DNA from: Leuctra nigra | Lineage: Eukaryota; Arthropoda; Insecta; Plecoptera; Leuctridae | Direction of reading: 5' to 3' | Assembly: GCA_934045905.1 (NCBI GenBank) | Contig: OW203771.1 | Coordinates: 16,791,701-16,855,700, forward strand | DNA length: 64,000 nucleotides | In this document: positions 40,701 to 52,783 of the stretch, in pieces | How positions within the stretch are numbered: position 1 is the stretch's first letter | How the letters are laid out: the number at the start of each line of letters is the position of its first letter | Program-made: the position numbers and the translations under genes | The notes under the pieces: model-generated | The model's input: only the letters and a program-made list of their open reading frames with translations | The model's database searches: none | Told to the model about the DNA's origin: nothing

Positions 40701-42820
40701 TTCAAAGGTAAACGACATTTTACTGACATTTGTATGCCTTATTTAAAATGGCCTGCAGCCACACCACCGTTTGATCTATCAAATGGTCTCATATAAATCT
40801 GATCCAACTCATATTTTGCATGGTCGTTTAGACCAACATTGTCTCTTGTTTTACAAATTTTCAGCCCAATCAGTCAAGAACATATGCACTTATTGACAGT
40901 TTTAATAACTGTCAGATGAAGTATCGAAATGATTGTTTTCCAGTGCCAATTGAATTGAATCTGATTTGCTATTATCATAGACATTGTATAGCATGTACCT
41001 GGGTGCTTAGATGCTATTTTAAAGTTTCGACGAAGAGCATGTAGCTGCGTAGCATGTATTTTATGTTGATTGAGTGGATCATATTTCAATTCAATATGGA
41101 TGTATATGTTTTTTGTGCGTTGTGTACGCATTTCCGGTTCGAGAATTTTCATGTACCCGTGCTCGATCATCAACGCTGTACACTGAGCGTTTTCCTATAG
41201 TAAATAAGAAAAATCAATGTAATATTTAATAATACCCTAAAAACGATGCGCCAAGTATATTTTGAGTTTTAAAATTAAGTTTTGACTTGCCTTTTTTTGA
41301 TATCACTACTTTTCAGTGCAGTTGTTTTAGATTTCTTATATTTTTTATAGTTGAAACGACTTGGCTGGAGTGTTACACGGACTGTTTTTATGGAGGTATC
41401 ACTCCTTCTTTAGATTATTCTCACAACTTGTAACACATATCGGAGCAACAATAACTAATTCCTTTAAAAAAATCTGATTTAGTTACTGAGAAAAGTTGCG
41501 TTTGGTATTATATAATGATATTACAAATGATAATACATGATAGGTCCAGCCGTTTTCGAGATTTGTTATCACTTCCGGTTAACCAAATGGCGGCTGAAAT
41601 CACTGCTAGATTTTTTTATGTAAATGTTCTACTTTCTGAATATGTAGTTATTGTACAGTACGTTCTACAAGGAATTTGCAACAGCAAAAAATCTATTTTC
41701 CATTTAGAATTCCTATTTTCCACACTAATTTTGGCTAGTTTTCTGACACTACCTCTTCCTCACCTCATAACAATAGATAACCAAAGAAAATCCACATTTC
41801 TGAGGTGTATGCAACATTATATTGGCATTTGTATTTTGGCATTTGCCCTCAGGTGCTGAAAGGTCCTTGTAGAACGTACTGTAGTAAGAGTTGATTAAAA
41901 TCTGAGTTTTCATTTTTATGACGTCATTTCAGCTTTCGGTATGTATATTTCGACAATTGACTTCATATAGATGACCGTCTGAATCAATTGGCGCAAATTT
42001 CGTTCCGATCGGGTCAGTCGTTTTTGAGATATGTAGTCACTTCCGGTATTAAAATGGTGGCATAAAACCAGTCATAAAAAAGGCACCTCAAACGCCAAAA
42101 GTGCACATGTGGTAAACATTTCAGATCGATCGGTTAAGCCATTTAGGCTGTGACCCTGTCAAGAGGGTTTCCTGATATCTGAATCATAATCATCATCATC
42201 AGCATCATCATCATCATCTGAAGAAGATGAAAGTGATGTAATTTTACTACTTTCACGGAACACTAACTCGCAAACTGCATAATTGGTATAGGTGGAGCGG
42301 TTGTCCATAGCTCGAAATTAAGATATTTCGCAAAGATCCAGTAGGCCGAAAATGCCATGGGGTTGCTAACAGTAAAAGCATAGAGGTAAGGTAAAAGTGT
42401 TTGGTTTGCTCCTCAGTTTATTATGCATTTACGTTGAGTGAGTGAGAGTGTACAGTACGACTTGGCTGGGTGGAGCGACTGCTCCACTATAGATTCAGAG
42501 TCGTGGAAACAATCTCGAAGTGTTAGAAGATACAACTTCTAAGAACTGGCACCATCTCTCCTATCCGATCCATCATAATTTCAGATCATTAAATGTTTGA
42601 ATAATTTATTGTACCCACAATGTACCATGTTCTTGCAGCTATCCATTTCAACATGTTTTGAAATTAAATAACTCCGTGTATAATGTAAACAGCTTGCTCT
42701 CACTGAGAGAACAAGGTATGGAATAGCTATTTACACACGATGTTGATGATGTTTCAGATGGTTGGAGCGACAACGACTTATCTCATCATCTTACTTCAGT
42801 CCGCAAGAAGCTCTCAATAG
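37723..42820 (+). CDS. gustatory receptor gene C
   Basis: Exons: 37723-38700, 39837-39905, 40029-40118, 42758-42820; 399 residues. Membrane segments near residues 74-92, 116-134, 165-185, 200-222, 266-289, 303-323, and TM7 across residues 364-392, with Phe-Ser-Ala-Gly-Gly at 364-368 and the TY...Q motif at 386-393. Start chosen at ATG 37723, which matches the N-terminus of D and E (MVETRE). Intron 1 (1136 bp) holds a TTAA-flanked MITE. Intron 3 (2639 bp) holds a foldback-headed repeat that itself contains another repeat. Exon 2 ends NTDTDNE where others have NTDTEKE. The last codons are SSQ. Polyadenylation signal AATAAA at 43018. Confidence 0.93.
38867..39502. mobile_element. TTAA-flanked MITE in intron 1 of gene C
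   Basis: TTAA at 38867-38870 and 39499-39502. Inverted ends GGTGGCTGTATATCACGTGA(CTTT) are identical over 24 bp. Introns 1 of genes D and E have the same flanking sequence (TTTAGGTGCAC) without the insert, giving an empty site. Non-coding. Confidence 0.85.
40173..42492 (+). mobile_element. foldback-headed repeat, copy b, in intron 3 of gene C
   Basis: The left arm of the palindrome starts CCATAAAACACTCCGTG at 40173. The right arm ends near 41397. The body follows, and the 3' hairpin GTGGAGCGACTGCTCCAC ends at 42488. Gene E lacks it and reads CACAGTCATTATATTCAGAG across the site, so the insertion point is between CATTATA and TTCAGAG. A GCGAGCG-family repeat sits in the palindrome loop (40329-41200). 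Confidence 0.8.
40329..41200 (-). mobile_element. GCGAGCG-family repeat, alternative form, in the palindrome loop
   Basis: Runs from AAGCGAGCGGAGCGAGCGTC to GAGCGTTTTCCTATAG. It shares AGTAACGGATCAGGCCA and TGCCAATGGGGATGAAAGAA with the truncated copy at 24588, and its right part matches the first module of the 1.32-kb copies. Confidence 0.7.
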
Positions 42821-43562
42821 ACTCAGATATCAAAACAACTTCATACTAATACAATCTCTAATAATACAAAGCTATGTCACTCAATGTCATAAAGATAACT
42901 TTCATATTTCACTTCTATAAACGATATGAAAATATTATAATTGCTTTGCACCATATCAATAAGTAGGTTAATACCATTAACATAATTCATGTTCCGATCG
43001 ATTAATTTAATTATAGTAATAAAATATTTAAGTTCAATTTTTGTATCTTGTTGATTCGAACCACTTTACATTTGCAAACCAGTATTGAGAACAAGCGGCA
43101 CAGATCATGGCGCAGTACAGTCTGATCTAAAGACATTAAATTCTCAACATCGTCTATTATAAAGCATTTTAAGATAACTTCCAGTTGTTGTTTCGAATGA
43201 TTTAGGGCAGGGAATATTAGACTTTAATTAGAATGGAAGAAGGAACTTCACAAGTGGAACCATCTTGGTGCTTAGCAGTGCTTTTAGAGCATTACCTACG
43301 ATCGAGCTTAAACTAAGTTCTAGGAAACATTGATGAATATAAAACAATACGCCATTGCACTAAACTTAATTAGTGGCAACAGACAATTAAGTGAGAGTGT
43401 GTCTTAATCACTGATCCTGGGAAGTTTCCAACTAAACCATAATTACCTTTGCAAATTCAGAAATCATTATCAGTGAAAGGTAATTAACCTTTTACCGTGG
43501 AGAATATAACGATGCATTATAGTTATTAACATTTAAGATATTTAAATAATTGCTTAAAGACA
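42821..43562. other. intergenic C-D with conserved block
   Basis: 3' UTR of gene C, AATAAA at 43018, the conserved array block at 43031-43110 (GATTCGAACCACTTTACATT, CAGTATTGAGA) and upstream DNA of gene D. No exon. Confidence 0.5.
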
Positions 43563-46500
43563 ATGATAGAAACAACAGAAGTCGGGCTCTGGACACCTGG
43601 ACATCAAGGTCATCAAGGAGGATGGATTCCGGTGAAGAATAACGAAGGCAAGAAGTTCCGCGCATTCTGGCGGCCAACCAACGCGTTGTCCAGCGCTCTG
43701 CCTCTTATTCACTTGTCCCAACTTCTCGGCCTCATCAGTTGCCGCGTCAACAACCACGGCAAACTCACAGCTTCCAACCTTGGAGCCGCCTACAGCATTC
43801 TCCTTGTCATTGCTCTCCTTATATTTGGAAAGCTGTTCTTGCAGATCCAAAATCCCTTTTATGACGCTGGTTCTCTGGAACATTACACTGGACATTTTCG
43901 TCACGGATTTGCGTATTTCACAGCAATTTTCTTTATACTAAACGGATTGAGACAGAAGCAATATGTAAAAAATTTTGGCAGGTTGCACGAAATAGACAAG
44001 TCATTGGAAAGAATTAACATTCAAATACCGCATATCAAGAATCACCGTTTCGTGATTGTTTGTAGTTTGTTCGCTGTTTTTAGTAATTTCCTATTATTTG
44101 TTCAAGATGTCATTGAGGTACCTACTTTCCCCAAGCTACCATTGATTAGCTTGTCCTTCGCACAGTTAATTAACTTCATATCCGAATGCATCTTCGTCTG
44201 CTGCGTCCTTGCCGTATATCAGCGTCTCCGTCTACTCAACGAGTTTCTCCAGGCCAAAGGGCAACTCCTGGACGTCGCTCTGGTGCGGGCGTCGGAGTCG
44301 ATTCACTCGGCTATATGCGACGCCGCGGCGCTTGTCGACGACGTCTTCTCGTTGCCTTTACTTGTCTTTATTAGTTTACATTTCGTCATTATTCTGACCA
44401 CCCTATTTGAGATGATCCATACGCTTATGATTGAGGAGAGTAAAAGTTTAGAGACTTGGATGATTTCGTTAAGTCCGTTTTATATACTTAAAACTTTCGT
44501 CGCCTGTTTCGTTAGTCAGATGGCTCAAACTGAGGTAAGTCTTTTCTGGACACCAATTCAACATTATCAAAAACTTTTAATGGGATGTTACTTTAGAGAG
44601 AACATTCAATGAACATCAATATGAGATGCATTTTATTTGACAGTTGAAGATTGGTTTAACTTTCCAATTGATCTCGAATTCATTCACTGTTTGCTTTAGG
44701 TGCACGTTATACTTTACACACTGAAATATAGAAGAATACATTAGAAATACACATTTTAGGATAAAATTTACGTAAATGTTAACCTTTAACATTTTTTATT
44801 TTTAATCTGGCCAGCTGCATCTTCCATTCCAGTCTTCTATCAAACCAAACTCCCAAATATTTATATCCGATTGTCAACGGTTAAAACCTCTGTCCCGATA
44901 ATCTGTGTGCAGATGTTTAAGAGTTTTCGAAAATTTAACAACTTGGCATTTTTTGACATTCAACGACATTTTGTTTACATTCATCAAAGTTATTATATGA
45001 TCAAGATCATCCTGCACACTTTCAACATCACCCTCTCTATTAATGACTTTATAGATTATGCAATCATCAGCAAACAATCGAATACAAACAGATACATGCT
45101 CAGCAATGTTATTTATGTATACAATAAATAGAAAAGGGCCAAGAACACTACCTTGAGGAACACCAGACATTACAATTGTTTCATCGGACACGCAATTAGC
45201 AACTCTAACCTTCTGAGTTATGTCAATGAGAAAATCCTGCACAACACTAACAACAGCTTAAGGCGTTCAATTTAACAAGAGGTATCATGAGGTATGATGA
45301 GAGATGATTTTGGTACATCATGACGTACTTTTAGCATTAGTACGAGTATTAGTACTATTTTTGAAGAAAATTAATTTAACCAACCAAATTAACAAGATAT
45401 TAGTGAAAGGAAAATTAACATAGTGGTACAATATCAACCATTCAGGTACTATCCATTATTTCAATGTACGGCCATCAATCCTATCCTTGCACTGCGAACC
45501 TATAGACCATCGCCGTGGCACCTTCGGTCTACAAAAGGCACACTTGGTACCTTTCAGAGCATGCGGACTAGAAACTTGGTGAATGGAATCCTGATGTCAA
45601 ATCTGAACACTGACACTGAGAAGGAGGTATATAACAATTGTTTGGTATTACAAATGAAACTGTGCTATAGTACACCTCTTTAACTTGATCATCTCTAACG
45701 ACATTTCTCTTCTTCGCAGTTGATGAAATTCTCCATTGTGTTGATCAACAAAAAGGTGAACTTCTCTGCGGGCGGATTCTTCTACGTGGACTTGAACGTG
45801 ATTTATTCTGTGAGTTCGAGATCATTGTTTAACTTCATGATATTCAGAGTCGTGGGAACAATCTCGTACGTTTTAAATCATACGCAATTTATCAGAAAAC
45901 ATAGAAATACAAAAAGTACAAATCATTAAATTCCGTGGCAGAGCAATGGATGCATCTCTCAAATTGGCACTGGCACTGCTATGGACTCGATAAAAGCTTA
46001 GCTCTGCCTGCTTCTCCTTAAAAACAATAAAAAAAATAACAAATATAAAAACAGCAAAGCTCGCCGTTTATGCCAAATTTGAATCACACATTAGATATGG
46101 CATTGAATTCTGGGGAGGATCTTCAGCTCTGAACCTCAATAAAATCTTTAAATCACAAAAAAAAGCAATTAGAATATTATTGGGCTTAGTTAAAAATCGA
46201 ATGGACGACGGGTGCTTTATTAAACCTCACTGTAAACCTCACTTTATCAAACACAAAATAATGACATAAACAGCCTATTCATTATTTCGATCTTCAATCA
46301 ACACAAACTTAAATGATAACAAACAATCCCAAAACAGTGACATCCACACACGTCGTGATACCTGACAATCTCAACAGCAATGCGATTGTATAACTTCTTA
46401 GCCCAGATAATGGATCGTTATCGATACCAATTGATGAAAGTAATTTAGCCTATCAGAAGGTAAAGCAATTCAAAGTGCGTAAAGTCGACTTCCTGAGATA

Positions 46501-48701
46501 AATAATGTGATTATATTTCATATCCTCGTAGCTTTTGCACAATTCAAATGATTAACAATGACATTAATAGTTTACTTTCATCAATTGGTATAGATAACAA
46601 TCCATTATCTCGGCTAAGAAAGTTATCCAATCGCCCTGCAGGTCCTTATTCAATACAAAAGAACTAAACAAATACAACAAAACTCAGCATACATACATTC
46701 GAAAATCTACAACAAAATTCCAAATAGAATTAAAAAAGCCAAAGACATCAATCAGTTCAAACATTCTATTAAAATACTCCTATCATAAGCAGCATATTAC
46801 TCAGTTGAAGAAATTCTTGATGATATGAACATTAGTTAATTAGGTAATATGTTAAGACTCGCGAATATAAGTACCATAAAAAACACTCCGTGTAAAAAAA
46901 CAGCCAAGTCTCTTCAACTAAAAAAAAAATTATGAAATCTAAAAATTCTGCACTGAAACGTAGTGATATCAAAAAATGAGCCAAGTCAAAACTTTATTTG
47001 AAAATTAAAAAATACTTGGCGCATCGTGTATATAAATAGCTTAGAAGTATAGGCTAGATATAAATACATATACTTATAGTACCTATACCTACAATGCCCT
47101 AAAAAAACGATGCGCCAAGTATTTTTTAATTTTCAAATAAAGTTTTGACTTGGCTCATTTTTTGATATCACTACGTTTCAGTGCAGAATTTTTAGATTTC
47201 ATAATTTTTTTTTTAGTTGAAGAGACTTGGCTGTTTTTTTACACGGAGTGTTTTTTATGGGGATATCACTTATTTTTTTAGTTTATTTACACAACTTGTA
47301 AAACTTATTAGGGCAACAATGGCTAATTCCTTTAAAAAAATACGCCATTTCCAAATTAGTTACTAAAAAAATATTGTTTGGAGCTAAATTTAAACTTAAA
47401 GTGATATGCCATGAAGAATTGCGAAAGCATCGTTCCAATAGGTCCAGCCGTTTTCGAGATATGGCATCACTTCCGGTTTTCAAAATGGGGCCGAAAGCTC
47501 TTACACATTGTAGGTATTAATATGTACCTATATAAATACTAATATTTCATTATAAGCCTTCTGAATATATAGTTGGTTTTTATATAAAGGGAAGTGAATT
47601 TAAGCAGATTTCGCTAAACTATGACGTCATTTCCGGTTTCAGTAATAAGAAAACTTTAATTTAACTATTGTTATTTCATAAAGAGGACCGTCTGAATCGA
47701 TTGGCGCAAATTTCGTTCCGATCGGTTAAGCCATTTTTGAGATATGACGTCACTTCCGGTTTCAAAATGGCGACTACCGGTTTGATTTATAAAAAGGCAC
47801 CTCAGACGCCAAAAGTGCACATGTGGTAAAAATTTCAGATCGATCGGCTAAGCCGTTTAGGCTGTGGCGGTGATAGCGGTGTTTCCTGATATCATCAGAT
47901 AGGTTTTAAAAGGGGTGTAATTTCACTGTTTTCACGGCCCTCTAGCACGCAAATGGCATAACCTATTGTTCCCAAATTTAGTATATGGAGTGGGGTGGGC
48001 CATAGCTCGAAATTAAGATATTTCACAACAATGTGAGATTTTCCAATTTTATGATCCAGTAGGCCGAAAATGCCATGTTGTTGCTTACAGTAAAAGTGTT
48101 TGGTCTGCTCCTCGGTTTATTAGGCATTTACGGTATGTTGAGTGACTGTGAGTGTACGGTACGACTTGGCTGGGTGGAGCGACCGCTCCACTAGATTCAT
48201 ATTACCGTTCATAATAATAAATATAATTTTAATATTAATTTTCACTTGGACTTCCTCAATAATGTCTATTGTAATATTACTTATTTGCATTCCCTGCTTA
48301 TAAGACATGCTTTCCTAAATACCCTAACGAGGTCCTCATAATTGAGTCCCTCAAAGGTCAATTCATTATTATATTTATTATTGTAATGTAAAAAGGAATT
48401 AAACTATGAAACTATAAATAGTTCGAAATGTAGCAACTTGGAGGAGACACCTATCATAAGTCATATTGAAAGTTTGATTGGCCACAGTCAAATGGTAGCC
48501 GTCGTTTGCAGTGATTCATTACCAGCATGTTATGTTGAGAAATTAATTAAACTCCTTGTAAAATCAAAGCAGTCTGCTCTCATAGAGATGACAAGGAATG
48601 GAATTGCTATTCACACACGTGTTCTGTTGATGTTGCAGATGGTTGGAGCAACAACGACTTATCTCATCATCTTACTTCAGTCCGCAAGAAGCTCTCATTA
48701 G
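43563..48701 (+). CDS. gustatory receptor gene D
   Basis: Exons: 43563-44534, 45558-45626, 45720-45809, 48639-48701; 397 residues. Close relative of C and E: same GGWIPVKNNEGKKF N-terminus, and the C-terminal third of exon 1 nearly identical. Differs in the variable part, where IQNPFYDAGSLEHYTGHFRH and NGLRQKQYVKNFGRLHEID replace the sister sequences. Exon 3 has LMKFSIVLINKK and YVDLNVIYS. Intron 1 carries an RT fragment. Intron 3 (2829 bp) carries a second retrotransposon fragment with a foldback-headed repeat inside it. All four splice pairs are intact, so the gene should still be expressible. No AATAAA seen close to the stop. Confidence 0.92.
44795..45250 (-). pseudogene. non-LTR reverse transcriptase fragment in intron 1 of gene D
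   Basis: - strand frame with MSGVPQGSVLGPFLFIVYIN, RLFADDCIIYK and, after a frameshift near 44880, GYKYLGVWFDRRLEWK. These are RT palm motifs of the Jockey/RTE kind. It interrupts the TTTACATTTTGGTACATC sequence present in intron 1 of gene E, so it is an insertion. Truncated at both ends. Confidence 0.85.
46020..46873 (+). pseudogene. non-LTR ORF2 C-terminal fragment in intron 3 of gene D
   Basis: The + strand frame from about 46045 to 46268 encodes KLAVYAKFESHIRYGIEFWG and KIFKSQKKAIRILLGLVKNR, the post-RT region of a Jockey-type element. After a decayed stretch it resumes near 46695 with KIYNKIPNRIKKAKDINQFK and a stop. Several stops and frameshifts separate the pieces. The fragment continues after the nested repeat at 48195. 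Confidence 0.75.
46874..48194 (+). mobile_element. foldback-headed repeat, copy c, uninterrupted
   Basis: Cleanest copy at 1321 bp: palindrome 46874-47260, then body modules (GGTCCAGCCGTTTTCGAG, ATCACTTCCGGTTTTCAAAA, AGATCGATCGGCTAAGCCG), then the tail hairpin GTGGAGCGACCGCTCCAC and TAG ending at 48194. No protein-coding frame. Nested in the 3' part of the retrotransposon fragment. Confidence 0.85.
48195..48420 (+). mobile_element. 3' remainder of the retrotransposon fragment
   Basis: AT-rich stretch between the nested repeat and the point where intron 3 resumes similarity with gene B (ATAGTTCGAAATGTAGCAAC). Most likely the 3' UTR of the element starting near 46020. Confidence 0.4.
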
Positions 48702-49420
48702 ACTCAGATATCAAAACAACTTCAAACTAATATAATCTCTAATAATACAAAGCTATGTCACTCAATGTCACAAGAATACATTTTCATATTTCCACTTGTA
48801 AAATCGATATCAGAATATTAGCATTGCATTGCACCATTTCACTAAGTAGGTAAATATTGTTAACATAACTCAAGTTCAGATCGATTAATTTGATTATAGT
48901 TAAAGTAAGTCTCAAGTTTGTGTATCTAGTTGCTTCAAGCCACTTTGCATTTGCAAACCAGTATTGAGACAAAAAGGTACAGATCATGGCGCAACAGTTT
49001 CTCTATAGACTTTAAATTCTCATACTCTGTTATTATAACACAGGTATTAGATAACTTCGTGTTGTTATGATGCAGGATTATGGGCAGGAAATATTGGAAT
49101 TTTAATTTGTCTGGAAGGAAGGTCTTCACAAGTGGAACCATTTTGGTGTTTTTAGCAATGCTTTTAGAACATCGCCCATGATCAAGTTAGTGTTAAATTT
49201 AATACCATACGTCAGTGAACTTAACTTCCATTGTCAGACAATAAGTGAGAAAAAGTCTGAATTAGTGAACATTGGTAAAAGTTGTTTCAATCAAATCCAA
49301 AAATACATTTGAAAATATTCATAAATCTTCATAAAATAGGAACCCCCTTTTGCCGTGGATAATATATCAAGGGTGTATAGTTATTAACATTTAAGATATT
49401 TGGAACATTGTTTTAAGATC
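48702..49420. other. intergenic D-E with conserved block
   Basis: Contains the conserved array block at 48906-48990 (ATCTAGTTGCTTCAAGCC, TTTGCATTTGCAAACC, CAGTATTGAGACA) and the upstream sequence TTAAGATATTTGGAACATTG shared with gene C. No exon. Confidence 0.5.
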
Positions 49421-50767
49421 ATGGTAGAAACAAGAGAGGCCGGGCTCTGGACTCCTAGACATCAAGGTCATCAAGGAGGATGGATTCCGGTGAAGAATAA
49501 CGAAGGCAAGAAGTTCCGCGCATTCTGGCGGCCAACCAACGCGTTGTCCAGCGCTCTGCCTCTTATTCACTTGTCCCAACTCCTCGGCCTCGTCAGTTGC
49601 CGCGTCAACAACCACGGCAAACTCACAGCTTCCAACCTTAGAGCCGCCTACAGCATTCTTGTACTTGTTGCTCTTCTTGTAGCTGGAAAACTGTTCTTGA
49701 ACGAGGAGATGCAAAATCCCTTTTATGACACCGGTACTATGGAGATTTACACTCAACTTTTCCGTGACGGATTAGCGTACTTCACAGCAATATTCTCCAT
49801 ACTAAACGGCTTGAGACAGAAGAAATATGTTTACTTTACTAACAGTTGGCACGAAATAGACAATTCATTGGACAGAATTAAAATTCAAATACCGCACATC
49901 AAGAATCACCGTTTCGTGATTGGTTGTAGTTTGTTCGCTGTTTTTAGTAATGTCCTATTATTTGTTCAAGATGTTCTTGCGGCACCCAATTTCCCTAAGC
50001 TACTGCTATTTAGCTTGTCCTTCGCACAGTTAATTAACCTCTTATACGAATGCATCTTCGTCTGCTGAGTCCTCGCCGTATATCAGCGTCTCCGTCTACT
50101 CAACGAGTTTCTCCAGGCCAAAGGGCAACTCCTGGACGTCGCTCTGGTGCGAGCGTCGGAGTCGATTCACTCGGCTATATGCGACGCCGCGGCGCTTGTG
50201 GACGACGTCTTCTCGTTGCCTTTACTTGTCTTCATTAGTTCACATTTCATCATTATTTTGACCACCCTGTTTGAGATGATCCATTCGCTTTTGATTGAGG
50301 GGAGTAAAAGTTTAGAGACTTGGATGATTTCGTTGAGTTCGTTTTATATACTTAAAACTTTCGTCGCCTGTTTCGTTAGTCAGATGGCTCAAACTGAGGT
50401 AAGTCGTTTCTGGACACCAATCCAACATTATCAAAAAATTAAATGCGATGTTACTTTAGAGAGAACATTCAATGAACATCAATAAGAGATGCATTTTATT
50501 TGAAAGTTGAAGATAGGTTTAACTTTCCAATTGATCTCGAATTCATTCACTGTTTGCTTTAGGTGCACTTCAAACATCAAACATTGAAATATAGATTAAT
50601 ACATTAGAAATACTTATTTTAAGATAAAATATAAGTAAATGTTAACCTTTTACATTTTGGTACATCATGACGTACTTTTAGCTTAAGTACGTGTTCGTAC
50701 TATTTTTTTGAGAAAATTAATATTACCAACCAGATTAACAAGATATTGGTGAAAGGAAAAACAACTA

Positions 50768-52017
50768 AGGGTCGGTCCTTGAATAGTCCGCTTAACCAGT
50801 AGTTAAGTTTTAAACGGTTATACGAGAATTGTCATTGCTTGTTGCCATGTCAGTAATTCTTCCAGGCGCGGTTCTAGGATCGAAAATTTGGGTGGGCAGA
50901 CGAGATCCGTCCAAAAACACGACCCGCGGGGGGTGTGGGAGGCAAGGCCCCCCACTTGCCCCGCAGGGATTTTTTTTTGAAATTGGATGAGCGTAGAAGT
51001 GTTTTGGAGTGTTTCCGGAGAATATATGACGCCAAAATCATTCAACAAATTGTCCTACTTAATAATACAAACATCATTTTGTTTCCTGTTTACATTCTAA
51101 TGGTACTCAACCTTTTTGACTTGTGGGCCAATAATTCTCACGGGATCAGGTATAGGTTCATTCCAGACGTGTAGGAACTACTTTCATATGGGCGGGAGGG
51201 GGGGGGGGGGGGGGGGGGGCGAAGTTAGCCCCGCAGGGCGTTTTTTTAGAATTTAGAGGGGGCTCTAAAATGCACGAACTGAAGCAAATTAAAAAGTGAT
51301 CCTTCCTCCGTGTCTGGTTCATTCAGTGTCTTTTGTTTATTATGAAACGAATCGAACAATATTTCATACGCCAAACCAAACACTTTTTATAATTATCGGA
51401 TCTGGTAAATGGCTTTATTTTCGTTGCAACTAGTATGAAGTTTCATTTCATACTACTTCGTTTCATCATAGACCCACACATACAAAACCAACGCAATAGA
51501 ACATTGCCCAAGCAAGCCAGTAAAATAAAACTAAAACATTAGGTGACCAAGCGAATAAATTGGTGATATCACTGAAGCGAAATGTCTACAACAACGTCTG
51601 CTCTCGACAAGAAACAGGATACGAATGAGCTGCTTCTGCTTGAAGATGCACTTCCGGCGCTAGCAGGTCCTGGCTACATGCTAATAATACAGGGGTGAGG
51701 GGAAGGGGTTGTTGCCATCACTTAGAAGGCGTTGGGGCAGTGGAACTTCATGACTCATCTGTGGTCAATGCAAGAAGCTCATTCTGCACCTGCATTCTGA
51801 GAAAAACAGGGTCTATCACGGAAGAAATTGTCGACTTCTGCAAAATATTTTAGATTTTTACACAAAATCTAATTTAGAAGTATAGTGAGAATGATAATTC
51901 ACATGACGAGACAAAAATTTGGGTGGGCGACCGCCCACCCTGCCAGCCCCTAGAACCGCGCCTAAATTGTTCTAATTGATTGTTCAAAAGTTAGCAAGGC
52001 ATTGAAAAACTGGCCCT
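50768..52017. mobile_element. TA-flanked DNA element in intron 1 of gene E
   Basis: Ends AGGGTCGGT and the complement of ACTGGCCCT, flanked by TA at 50766-50767 and 52018-52019. Genes C and D have the uninterrupted sequence (ACAACTTAGTGG and AACATAGTGG), which proves the site and a 2-bp TA duplication as in Tc1/mariner-type elements. Most of its length is a nested hAT-like element. Confidence 0.75.
50863..51964. mobile_element. hAT-like element nested in the TA-flanked element
   Basis: Inverted ends CAGGCGCGGTTCTAGG and the complement of CCTAGAACCGCGCCTA. Flanking octamers AATTCTTC and AATTGTTC agree at 7 of 8, fitting the 8-bp hAT duplication. It contains 22 consecutive G (51198-51219) and no transposase. 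Confidence 0.75.
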
Positions 52018-52783
52018 TAGTGGTAAAATACCAATCAACCAGATAATTTCTACTTCCGACTATCAACCCTATCCTTGCACTGCGAACCTATAGACCATCG
52101 CCTTGGCACCTTCGGCTTACAAAAGACACTCTTTGTACATTTCAGAGCAAGCGCACTAGAAACTTGGTGAATGGAATCTTGACGTCAAATCTGAACACTG
52201 ACACTGAGAAGGAGGTATTACAATTATTGTTTCTTTCAACTTTCATTTTAAAACTCTTTTTATAGGTTAACAATTAATGAAAATGTTCTCATGCACGGCT
52301 TTAGCTTGAACGTCTCTAAAGACATTTCTCTTCTTTGCAGTTGATGAAATTCTCCACTCTGTTGATCAACAAGAAGGTGAACTTCTCTGCGGGCGGATTC
52401 TTCTACGTGGACTTAAACTTGGTTTATTCTGTGAGTCTGAGATGACAACTCTATGTTTCACAGTCATTATATTCAGAGTCGAAGTGTTCGAATTATTACA
52501 ACTTGGAGGAGACTGCACCTTGTCTCCTCTAAGGTCCATTCAGATTGCTTGAATGTTTGATTGTACACGGTCGAATGGTAAACGTGTTCTTGCAGTGATC
52601 CATTTCATCATGTTGTGAGATAAATGTAACTCCGTGGGTGGAAAATGTAAAAAGCTTGCTCTCATAGAGATGACAAGGAATGGAATTGCTATTCACGCAC
52701 GGGTTCTGGTAATGTTGCAGATGGTTGGAGCAACAACGACTTATCTCATTATCTTACTTCAGTCCGCAAGAAGCTCTCATTAG

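Larger units (their letters stand above)
49421..52783 (+). pseudogene. gustatory receptor E, with one premature stop
   Basis: Exons: 49421-50398, 52146-52214, 52341-52430, 52721-52783. At codon 216 of exon 1 the conserved Cys codon TGC is TGA (50066-50068), inside TM4 (CIFVC-stop-VLAVYQR). After it the frame stays open for the rest of exon 1. Splice sites and exons 2-4 are intact, so this is the only disabling change and it must be young, polymorphic or a sequencing error. Exon 2 begins S-K-R-T where all others have S-M-R-T. As read, the product would stop after 215 residues, losing TM5-TM7 and the signature motif. AATAAA at 52873 and 53420. Confidence 0.88.

Noticed and set aside
50066..50068. 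Programmed readthrough of the GR E stop
   Set aside because: The following codons are GTC CTC, not a known readthrough context, and all sister genes have TGC. A mutation is simpler.
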